In this document: positions 34,825-41,904 of the stretch, piece by piece
Position numbering within the stretch: the stretch's first letter is position 1
How the letters are laid out: each line of letters starts with the position of its first letter
Assembly (NCBI RefSeq): GCF_900114845.1
Contig: NZ_FOUK01000007.1
Span: 310,001-374,000, forward strand
DNA: 64,000 nucleotides
Direction: 5' to 3'
From: Pimelobacter simplex
Lineage (GTDB): Bacteria; Actinomycetota; Actinomycetes; Propionibacteriales; Nocardioidaceae
Position numbers and translations under genes: made by a program
The notes under the pieces: generated by a model
What the model was told of the DNA's origin: nothing
What the model saw: the letters and a program-made list of their open reading frames with translations, nothing else
Database searches by the model: none

Positions 34825-35754
34825 ATGGGGCGCGCACTCGTCATCGGCTGCGGCGGCACGCTGGGCTTCGCCTGGACGGCCGCCGTGCTGGCCGAGCTCG
34901 ATCGCCAGGGCTGGGACACCCGGACCGCCGACGTCCTCGTCGGGACGTCGGCCGGGGCCGAGCTGGTCGCGCTCCTCGGCGCCGGCGTGCCCGCGGCCGC
35001 GATCGCTGACGGCAGCGACGCCCGGGTCGCGGCGCACCTGGCCGCGCCCGGCGCACCGGGCCGGCTGCCCGGGCTGCCCCGTCCCACGCTGCCCGCCCTC
35101 GGGCTCACCCGGGCCGCCCTGCGCGGCCGGGGCGACGTGCTGTCCGGGCTCGCCGGGCTGCTCCCCCGCGGCGGCGGGGACGCCCGGTGGCTCGCCGACC
35201 TCGGCGCCGCCCTCGCCGATCCCGGCACCGGCTGGGTCACCCATCCGGCCACCTGGCTGGTCGCGGCCGACGCCCGCACCGGCGAGCGCGTCCCGCTCGG
35301 CCGCGCGGACGCGCCCACGGCCTCGCTGGGCCAGGCGATCGCCGCCTCGTGGGCGATCCCCGGCTGGTTCCCGCCGGTCGCGATCGACGGACGTCGCTAC
35401 GTCGACGGCGGCGCCGTGTCCCCCACCTCGGCCGACCTGCTGCTCCCCCACGTCGCCGACGGCCGGATCGACGAGGTCGTCGTGGTCGCCCCGATGGCGA
35501 GCCACGGCGGCGCTCCCGCCCGCGGCGCCGCCCGCCTGGAGCGGCTGCTGCGCCACCCGATGACCCGCCGGGTCGACCGCGAGGTCGCGCAGCTGCGGGC
35601 GGCCGGCGCCCGGGTCCACCGGATCGAGCCGAGCCCGGCCGACCTGACCGCCATGGGCGCGAACTTCATGGACCGCTCGCGCGTCGAGCGGGTCCGCGAG
35701 GTCGCCGCCCGCACCGCTCCCACCCTCGTCGCCCACCAGGAGGTCGCCCGATGA
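34825..35754 (+). CDS. Patatin-like phospholipase/esterase
   Basis: A 309-residue patatin-fold lipid hydrolase. The glycine-rich oxyanion loop is GCGGTLGFAW (8-17), the nucleophile elbow is GTSAG with Ser42, and the catalytic aspartate is Asp195 in VDGGAVS. It releases fatty acids from lipids or cleaves other esters. First gene of a three-gene operon (ATGA overlap with the SDR). A Baeyer-Villiger enzyme downstream makes esters or lactones that a hydrolase such as this could open, which is inference from context. Confidence 0.9.
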   Translation: MGRALVIGCGGTLGFAWTAAVLAELDRQGWDTRTADVLVGTSAGAELVALLGAGVPAAAIADGSDARVAAHLAAPGAPGRLPGLPRPTLPALGLTRAALRGRGDVLSGLAGLLPRGGGDARWLADLGAALADPGTGWVTHPATWLVAADARTGERVPLGRADAPTASLGQAIAASWAIPGWFPPVAIDGRRYVDGGAVSPTSADLLLPHVADGRIDEVVVVAPMASHGGAPARGAARLERLLRHPMTRRVDREVAQLRAAGARVHRIEPSPADLTAMGANFMDRSRVERVREVAARTAPTLVAHQEVAR

Positions 35755-36599
35755 CCCGTCCCACTCCCATCGACCTGGCCGGCGCGCACGTCGCGCTCAC
35801 CGGCGGTGCCCGCGGCATCGGCCGGGCCACCGTCGAGGCCTTCCTCGCGCGCGGGGCGAAGGTCTCGTTCGGCGACCTCGACCTCGACACGGCGCGGGCC
35901 ACCGCGGCCGCGACGGGCGCCTCCGCGCACCTGCTCGACGTCGCCGACCGGGCGTCGTACGACGCCTTCGTCGACGCCGCCGAGGCCGAGCACGGCCCGG
36001 TCGACGTGCTGGTCAACAACGCCGGGATCATGCCCAACGGTGCCTTCCTCGACATGGACCCCGCACTCGACCGGCTGATGATGGAGGTCAACGTCCACGG
36101 CGTGCTGCACGGGATGCGGCGGGTGCTCCCCGGGATGGTCGAGCGGCGCCGCGGCCATGTCGTCAACGTCGCCTCGCTGGCCGGCAAGTTCCCGATCCCG
36201 GGGCTCGCGGTCTACAACGCCAGCAAGTTCGCGGTCGTCGGCCTCACCGCCGCGACCCGGCTCGAGATGGCGCCCCACGGCGTCACCCTCACCGCGGTGC
36301 TGCCCTCCGCGGTCGACACCGACCTCGCCTCGGGCCTCGACATGAAGCCGATCCCCAAGGTCTCCCCCCAGCGGATCGCCGACGCCGTCGTCGGCTCGGT
36401 CCGCAGCCGCGACGCCGAGATCGCGGTGCCCGGCTACGTCGGAGCGCTCGCCGCGGGCTCCCACCTGGTGCCCGTGCCGGTCCTCGACCGGTTCCGGCGC
36501 CTGATGCGCGACGACCGTGCGCTCCACGCCGATACCACCCAGCGGGCGGCGTACACCGAGCGTCTCGCCGACGCCGCCACCGAGAGGACCTCCCGATGA
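35751..36599 (+). CDS. Short-chain dehydrogenase/reductase
   Basis: A 282-residue classical SDR: cofactor loop TGGARGIG (17-24), NNAG, catalytic Ser142, Tyr155 and Lys159 (YNASK). Asp41 (GDLDLD) after the second strand suggests NAD(H) preference. A C-terminal extension of about 40 residues follows the usual end. It is coupled on both sides by ATGA overlaps. It would interconvert an alcohol with the ketone used by the downstream monooxygenase. Confidence 0.9.
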   Translation: MTRPTPIDLAGAHVALTGGARGIGRATVEAFLARGAKVSFGDLDLDTARATAAATGASAHLLDVADRASYDAFVDAAEAEHGPVDVLVNNAGIMPNGAFLDMDPALDRLMMEVNVHGVLHGMRRVLPGMVERRRGHVVNVASLAGKFPIPGLAVYNASKFAVVGLTAATRLEMAPHGVTLTAVLPSAVDTDLASGLDMKPIPKVSPQRIADAVVGSVRSRDAEIAVPGYVGALAAGSHLVPVPVLDRFRRLMRDDRALHADTTQRAAYTERLADAATERTSR

Positions 36600-38104
36600 A
36601 CCAGATCCACGACGCCGTCATCGTCGGCGCCGGCTTCGGCGGCATGGGCGCCGCGATCGAGCTGCACCGCCAGGGGTACGACGACCTGGTGATCCTCGAG
36701 CGCGAGGACGACCTCGGCGGCACCTGGCACGTCAACCGCTACCCGGGCCTCGCCGTCGACATCCCGAGCTCGACGTACTCCTACTCGTTCGAACCGAACC
36801 CCCACTGGTCGCGGCTGTTCGCGCCCGGCGCCGAGCTCAAGAAGTACGCCGGCCACGTCGCCGACAAGTACGGCCTGCGCCGCCACATGCGCTTCGGCAC
36901 CGTGGTCGAGGGCGCCCGCTGGGACGAGGACGCCGCCGCCTGGGAGGTGACGCTCGCCGGCGGCGAGGTGGTCCGCGGCCGCTTCCTGCTGACCGCGACC
37001 GGCTTCCTGTCCCAGCCCAAGCTGCCGGACATCCCCGGCGTCGAGGACTTCGCCGGCACCGTCGTCCACACCACCCGCTGGGACGACGACATCGAGCTCG
37101 CGGGCAAGCGGGTCGGCATCATCGGCACCGGCGCGACCGCCGTCCAGCTCATCCCCGAGCTGGCGAAGGTCGCCGACCACCTCACCGTCTACCAGCGCAC
37201 GCCGATCTACGTGAGCCCCAAGCTGGACGGCCCGGTCCCGGGCGTCGTCCGCGGCGCGTTCGCGAAGGTGCCGCTGACCCAGAAGGCGACGCGGCTCGTC
37301 GGCACCTCGATCCTCGAGGTGATGATGGTGGCCGGCGTCCTGCACTTCCGCGACCTGCCGTGGGCCAACGCGGCCGGCAAGCGGGTGTGCGCCGCGCACC
37401 TCGCGCGCCAGGTCAAGGACCCGGTCCTGCGCGCCAAGCTCACGCCCGACTACGACTTCGGATGCAAGCGGCCGACGTTCTCCAACACCTACTACCCGAC
37501 CTTCACGAAGCCGCACGTCGACCTCGAGACCATCGCGATCGACCACGTCGACGCCGGCGGCATCGTCACTTCCGACGGCAACCGCACCGACCTCGACGTC
37601 CTCGTGCTGGCCACCGGCTTCAACCTGTGGGACGTGAACTTCCCCGCCATCCAGGTGGTCGGGCGCGAGGGGCGCGACCTCGGGAAGTGGTGGCGGGACA
37701 ACCGGTTCTGCGCCTACGAGGGGATCACCGTCCCGAAGTTCCCCAACTTCTTCTCGCTCAACAGCCCCTACTCGTACTCGGGCCTGTCGTACTTCACGAC
37801 GATCGAGACCCAGATGGCCCACATGGGCCGGGTCCTCGGGGCGATGCGCCAGCGCGGCGCCGACATCGTGGAGGTCACCGAGGAGGCCAACGACCAGTTC
37901 CTGGACCGGATGACCGGCCTGCTCGACAACTCCGTCTTCAACGCGGGCAGCTGCAGCACCGCGCGGAGCTACTACTTCAACCAGCACGGCGAGGCGGTGC
38001 TGCTGCGCCCGACGTCGACGTTGAGCGCGGCCCGCGAGGCCACCCGCTTCCCGCTCGACCACTACACGTTCACGGGGGCGAGGGTCTCGGCGTCCGCCTC
38101 CTGA
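36596..38104 (+). CDS. Flavin-containing Baeyer-Villiger monooxygenase
   Basis: A 502-residue FAD/NADPH enzyme that inserts oxygen next to a ketone. FAD loop GAGFGGMG (11-18), NADPH loop GTGATA near residue 177, and between them the type I BVMO fingerprint F-x-G-x3-H-x3-W as FAGTVVHTTRWDD (F152, H158, W162). Length is on the short side of the family. Last gene of the patatin-SDR-BVMO operon. The substrate is unknown; a comparable gene company (BVMO, SDR, lipase) is seen in the mycobacterial mymA region. Confidence 0.92.
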   Translation: MNQIHDAVIVGAGFGGMGAAIELHRQGYDDLVILEREDDLGGTWHVNRYPGLAVDIPSSTYSYSFEPNPHWSRLFAPGAELKKYAGHVADKYGLRRHMRFGTVVEGARWDEDAAAWEVTLAGGEVVRGRFLLTATGFLSQPKLPDIPGVEDFAGTVVHTTRWDDDIELAGKRVGIIGTGATAVQLIPELAKVADHLTVYQRTPIYVSPKLDGPVPGVVRGAFAKVPLTQKATRLVGTSILEVMMVAGVLHFRDLPWANAAGKRVCAAHLARQVKDPVLRAKLTPDYDFGCKRPTFSNTYYPTFTKPHVDLETIAIDHVDAGGIVTSDGNRTDLDVLVLATGFNLWDVNFPAIQVVGREGRDLGKWWRDNRFCAYEGITVPKFPNFFSLNSPYSYSGLSYFTTIETQMAHMGRVLGAMRQRGADIVEVTEEANDQFLDRMTGLLDNSVFNAGSCSTARSYYFNQHGEAVLLRPTSTLSAAREATRFPLDHYTFTGARVSASAS

Positions 38105-38145
38105 AGGAGGCACTACCCCCCAAAGAGGGTGCCGTCGTTGCCGCG

Positions 38146-38161
38146 TGTGACTGCAGTCACC
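38146..38161. promoter_or_regulatory. CRP/GlxR-like palindrome upstream of the LuxR gene
   Basis: TGTGACTGCAGTCACC matches the CRP-type consensus TGTGA-N6-TCACA at nine of ten fixed positions, and its core GTGACTGCAGTCAC is a perfect palindrome. It ends 12 bases before the chosen start codon, so binding there would block or shape transcription of the luxR gene. Confidence 0.6.
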
Positions 38162-38173
38162 TACCGTGGGGCC

Positions 38174-39073
38174 ATGTCCCCCGAGCTCATCCAGGAGCCG
38201 CCGACCGAAGGTGGCCGGCTCCTGCGCACGCTCGCGGCGTTCCGGGCCACGGGAGACAGCGACATGGCCTTCGGCGGCCCGGTCGTCGACAGCGGCGGCG
38301 CCCTCGACATCACCGCCCTGCACAGCGCCCAGACCCGTGCCCTGCAGGGCCTGCGCGTGCGCTCGGGCTACGGCCTGGGCGGCAAGGCACTGCTCATGGG
38401 CCGGCCGGTCTCGGTCACCAACTACTACGACGCCCGCGGCATCACCCACCAGTACGACGGCCCGGTGCGCGCCGAGCAGCTCGAGACGGTGACCGCGCTG
38501 CCCATCGTGGTCGACCGGGTGCCGCGGATGGTCGTCTACGTCGGCCACCGCGCCCAGGTCGTGCTCGGTGACGTCTGGTACGACGCGTTCCTCCCCCACG
38601 TCCGCCGGCTCGAGCGCGAGATCGCCGTCGACGACGAGGTGCGCCGCCGGCTCGGCCAGCTGCGCCACCTCGGCCGCCCCGCGGCGCCCGCACCCCAGCC
38701 CGACGTCCAGCTGACCCGCGCCGACCTGCGCGACATCTCCGACGAGCTCGCCGACCTCGCCTCCCTGGTCGAGGACGACGCCCTGCGCGCGCGCCTCGAA
38801 GAGGTGCGCAGCCGCGTCGAGCAGGGCCGCGCGCCGGCCCCCGCGCAGATCGCGCGCCGCAAGGCCGACGGGGTGCCGACCGGGCTCGCCGCGCGCGAGA
38901 TCGACGTCCTCACCCAGGTCGCGCTCGGCCAGAGCAACCGCGAGGTCGCGGTCTCGCTCGGGCTCGTCGAGAGCACCGTGAAGTCCTACCTCAAGAACGC
39001 CATGCGCAAGCTCCACGCGTCCAACCGGGTGCACGCCGTCCGGCTGGCGCGCGAGGCGGGCGTCATCGACTAG
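38174..39073 (+). CDS. LuxR-family regulator with GAF-like sensor
   Basis: A 299-residue regulator. Residues ~10-160 resemble a GAF sensor domain (GLRVRSGYGLGGKALLMGRP; TALPIVVDRVPRMVVYVG), and the C terminus is a LuxR helix-turn-helix (LAAREIDVLTQVALGQSNRE, then VESTVKSYLKNAMRKL). ATG 38174 is preferred to ATG 38129 because the extra residues carry no homology and the 14-bp palindrome would otherwise be coding. The gene lies 69 bp after the BVMO gene on the same strand and may help control that module. Confidence 0.85.
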   Translation: MSPELIQEPPTEGGRLLRTLAAFRATGDSDMAFGGPVVDSGGALDITALHSAQTRALQGLRVRSGYGLGGKALLMGRPVSVTNYYDARGITHQYDGPVRAEQLETVTALPIVVDRVPRMVVYVGHRAQVVLGDVWYDAFLPHVRRLEREIAVDDEVRRRLGQLRHLGRPAAPAPQPDVQLTRADLRDISDELADLASLVEDDALRARLEEVRSRVEQGRAPAPAQIARRKADGVPTGLAAREIDVLTQVALGQSNREVAVSLGLVESTVKSYLKNAMRKLHASNRVHAVRLAREAGVID

Positions 39074-39125
39074 GGCCCGCGATAGGTCACCCCCCTGCTG
39101 CATCGGAGTGCCACGCTCACCGAGG

Positions 39126-39139
39126 CCATACTGGTATGG
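39126..39139. promoter_or_regulatory. CCATAC-TG-GTATGG inverted repeat
   Basis: Perfect 6-bp arms around TG, about 37 bases upstream of the start of the secreted-protein gene, within a locally AT-rich stretch (GGTATGGTCATCTA) that could hold the -10. A regulator-binding site is likely, but no regulator can be named. Confidence 0.45.
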
Positions 39140-39175
39140 TCATCTAGGCATGCAGAGCGACACTCGGGGGATGCG

Positions 39176-40432
39176 ATGAGAGACAAGCACGGTCCACCAC
39201 GACGCCCAGGCCCACGGATCGGCGTCGTCGCCGCGGCCATCGCCCTGACCGTGACGTCGGCAGCACCGGCCCTGGCGACAGAGCAGTCGGCATCGGAGAC
39301 CGGCCCGCCGGCCGCCGTCGCCGGCGTACTGCCGGCCGGCGCGGACGTCACCGGTGTCCGACTCATCGCGATGCCCGCCGACCCGGTACTGCGCAGGGCG
39401 GCCGTCGGCAGCACGGTCGCCCCACTGACCGAGGTCCGGCCCGCGCGACTGGTGATCAAGGACAACGGGTTCACTGCCTACCTCTCACCGGAGCAGGCTC
39501 CGGCGGAGGCGGTCGACGGTCGCGGCATCGCGTTCTGGCAGGTGCTGGTCCAGACCGACCAGGGGACCTATGTGTCGTCGGCGAGCCTGCAGGCCGCGGT
39601 CCTCCCGGACGGCCGCAGCCGTTGGGCACGCCCCGATGCCCCGACCGTCGATCAGAGCCGCGGCCGATTGCGGATGCAGCGCGGCCTGACACGGAGTGTT
39701 CCCGTGGTGAGGGCTGTGAACACGGGCGCGGTACGCCTGTCGGCGTTCGGCCGCGTGGCGACCAACGCGCCGGCGACGCGTGCTGGTCGGACGGCGGCGA
39801 GCGATCCGCAGCCGCCACCCGGGTGCAGCTACCGCAAGCTCTCCACCCGGGTTCGGTCCGCCACCATCGGAACGACGTACCCGGTCGGGGGTGACACCGC
39901 AACCATGCTGGTCAGCTCCTCGACGGGCGCGAGCTACGGCGTGGCCTTCTCGATGACGGACCGCAAGGGCAAGTGGGGCGCCTTCAAGGCCGGGCAGTCG
40001 AAGCACACCCAGAGCTCGTGGGGCTTCAAGTGGACCCCGTCGGCGAAATCGCGGAGCTACCGCAAGGGCGTCGAGTACGGCCTGTTCGAGACGACGTGCG
40101 CCCGAGGCTGCGTCAAGTGCCAGCGGCAGTGGATCCCCATCGGCGAGACCGGAGGAACGGGCGCCAACACCAAGGGCGTCAACCGGCCCACGTGGACCAA
40201 GTGCGCACCCGTCGTCAAGGGCCAGTGGTGGCGCGACCGCAGCGACGGGCGCGCCTACGACTACAACGCCGGCGTGAAGTTCGCCGAGGTGATCGGCATC
40301 GATCTCTCAGTCAACCGCCAGTACAACAGGTCGCAGAAGCTCGTCTACCACCTGAAGAAGGCGCGGCGCATGTGCGGCTCCGACGGCGTGTGGGCCTCGA
40401 AGGCCAGTAAGGTCATGGCGCGCCTCCGGTGA
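39176..40432 (+). CDS. Secreted Cys/Trp-rich protein of unknown function
   Basis: A 418-residue protein with a signal peptide (basic start, hydrophobic 17-32, cleavage after PALA near residue 34). No family is recognised. The first half is plain; the second half (from ~215) is rich in Trp, Tyr, Lys and Cys, with Cys217, 308, 312, 315, 343 and 400. The C-x3-C-x2-C cluster (TTCARGCVKCQRQW) could bind metal or form disulfides. GTGA overlap joins it to the lipoprotein gene that follows, so the two exported products probably work together. Confidence 0.65.
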   Translation: MRDKHGPPRRPGPRIGVVAAAIALTVTSAAPALATEQSASETGPPAAVAGVLPAGADVTGVRLIAMPADPVLRRAAVGSTVAPLTEVRPARLVIKDNGFTAYLSPEQAPAEAVDGRGIAFWQVLVQTDQGTYVSSASLQAAVLPDGRSRWARPDAPTVDQSRGRLRMQRGLTRSVPVVRAVNTGAVRLSAFGRVATNAPATRAGRTAASDPQPPPGCSYRKLSTRVRSATIGTTYPVGGDTATMLVSSSTGASYGVAFSMTDRKGKWGAFKAGQSKHTQSSWGFKWTPSAKSRSYRKGVEYGLFETTCARGCVKCQRQWIPIGETGGTGANTKGVNRPTWTKCAPVVKGQWWRDRSDGRAYDYNAGVKFAEVIGIDLSVNRQYNRSQKLVYHLKKARRMCGSDGVWASKASKVMARLR

Positions 40433-41052
40433 GGCGGCCCTTGCGCGCCGCGGCGGCCGCCACCGTCGCCGTGCTCTTCTTTGCGGCCTGCTCCCCACAG
40501 GGCGGTCACCCCGACGGCACGGACGGGCCGCTGGACTCGGACCTGGACGGCGGCGGCGTCAGCATCGCCGTGCCCGACCATGCCGACTGGCCGTGGCAGG
40601 GGACCTTCGGCAGCCTGATGATCTGCGCCGACGAGGAGGTCACCCTGCTCTGGGTCGAGCCGCACTACCGCGCGGGCAGGCCGGTCACCGCGACGTTCAC
40701 GGTGCGCAGCGTGCCGGAGCGAGCACGGCGTACCGGCCGCCAGGGTCCGTGGTCGCCGGTCGGCTCCAGTACTACGCCGCTCGAACGGCTGCTCGGGCAG
40801 GAGCTGCGCTCGACGCAGGTCAGGCCGTTGGGAGGAGCCGTGGTCGACGAGCCCTGTGTCCCGAACAGCAAGGCGGACGACCCCTACACCGAGATCCTGA
40901 CGACGCTCGCGGTCGACGAGGCCGGGGTGTGGATCGACCGGCTGGACGTTCACTACCGCGCCGGCGGTCGCCAGCACGTTCTGCGAGTCGGATGGTCGTA
41001 CGTGGGTTGCGGAAGGGCGATCACCGACCCGGACGTCTGCTGGGTCGATTGA
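40429..41052 (+). CDS. Lipoprotein of unknown function
   Basis: A 207-residue protein with lipobox FAAC (Cys21) after a short hydrophobic signal. The mature part has two more cysteine pairs (MICADE ... DEPCVPN; YVGCGR ... DVCWVD), beta-strand-like sequence and no recognised family. The GTG start overlaps the stop of the upstream secreted-protein gene. It is convergent with tetR, with 114 bp between that hold no clear element. Confidence 0.65.
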   Translation: MRRPLRAAAAATVAVLFFAACSPQGGHPDGTDGPLDSDLDGGGVSIAVPDHADWPWQGTFGSLMICADEEVTLLWVEPHYRAGRPVTATFTVRSVPERARRTGRQGPWSPVGSSTTPLERLLGQELRSTQVRPLGGAVVDEPCVPNSKADDPYTEILTTLAVDEAGVWIDRLDVHYRAGGRQHVLRVGWSYVGCGRAITDPDVCWVD

Positions 41053-41166
41053 TCGCGGGAGCTGGCGGCGCGGGCGGCCGGCGAACGTCCGCGGCTCGCA
41101 GCCAGCAGAAGCACGAGGAGCGCGCACCGGACTGACCTGACCACGCGCACTAGTAGGGCTCGGGCC

Positions 41167-41805
41167 TCAGCCCCCGCGAACCGGCCGCGCCCCGTCGATC
41201 AGCACGGCGCACAGCGTGTCGACGTTGCGCGTCGACGGGTCGCCCAGGATGTCGGCACGCCGCCCCGGGTCGGTGAGCCCGGTGATCGCGGTGAAGATCA
41301 GCCAGGTCATGCCCGCCGGGGTGATGTCGCGGCGCAGCGACCCGTCGGCCTGACCGCGCCGGATCACCAGGTGCCAGATCGCGATGCAGCGCTGGCCGTC
41401 GGCGACGAGCGACTCGGCCCCGGGCTCGCGTCGCACCTGCATGAGCTCGCGGACCATCGTGAGGTGGTCGAACGGGTGCGCGGTGCTCACGGCGGTGGCG
41501 ACCCGGATCAGGTGCTCGAGCCGCTCCACGCCGGAGCCGGGCATCCGGGAGGCGGCCTGCAGCTCGGGCACCAGCGCCGCGAAGTAGCGCTTGCCGACCG
41601 CGATGAGCAGCTCGTCCTTGCTCGCGAAGTGGTTGTAGATCGAGGGCGCCCGCATGCCGGCGGCGTCGGCGATCGTGCGCATCGAGGCGCCGCGGCTGCC
41701 GTGGGTCGCGAAGGACTCGGCGGCGGCGTCGAGGATCCGCTCGGCCGGGTTCGTCTCCGGCTTGCCGGGCGGTCGGCCGCGCCGTCGTGACATCTCGTCG
41801 TTCAT
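41167..41805 (-). CDS. TetR-family regulator of the acyl-CoA synthetase/ABC operon
   Basis: A 212-residue TetR protein with a basic lead (MSRRRGRPPGKPETNP), HTH (AERILDAAAESFATHGSRGA ... GMRAPSIYNHFASKDELLIA) and a ligand domain. ATG 41805 with GGAG upstream is preferred; ATG 41817 in frame is possible. It is divergent from a seven-gene operon, and a perfect palindrome lies between the two. The ligand is probably a CoA thioester or acid handled by that operon (inference). Confidence 0.88.
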   Translation of the reverse strand: MNDEMSRRRGRPPGKPETNPAERILDAAAESFATHGSRGASMRTIADAAGMRAPSIYNHFASKDELLIAVGKRYFAALVPELQAASRMPGSGVERLEHLIRVATAVSTAHPFDHLTMVRELMQVRREPGAESLVADGQRCIAIWHLVIRRGQADGSLRRDITPAGMTWLIFTAITGLTDPGRRADILGDPSTRNVDTLCAVLIDGARPVRGG

Positions 41806-41827
41806 GGGACTCCGCATCCTAAGAGCC

Positions 41828-41856
41828 TTGACAGACTAACGATCGTTAGTAAACCC
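41828..41856 (+). promoter_or_regulatory. Promoter with a 16-bp TetR-type operator
   Basis: TTGACA (41828-41833) is a perfect -35 box. It is followed at once by ACTAACGATCGTTAGT (41835-41850), a perfect 16-bp palindrome, then TAAACC about where a -10 would fall. A repressor bound there would cover the promoter spacer. The position is 55-70 bp before the acyl-CoA synthetase ATG and about 30 bp from the divergent tetR start. Confidence 0.75.
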
Positions 41857-41904
41857 TGACGCTACCCGCCGAACCAAGCATTTGCTTCGCCAAAGGAGTG
41901 TTGG

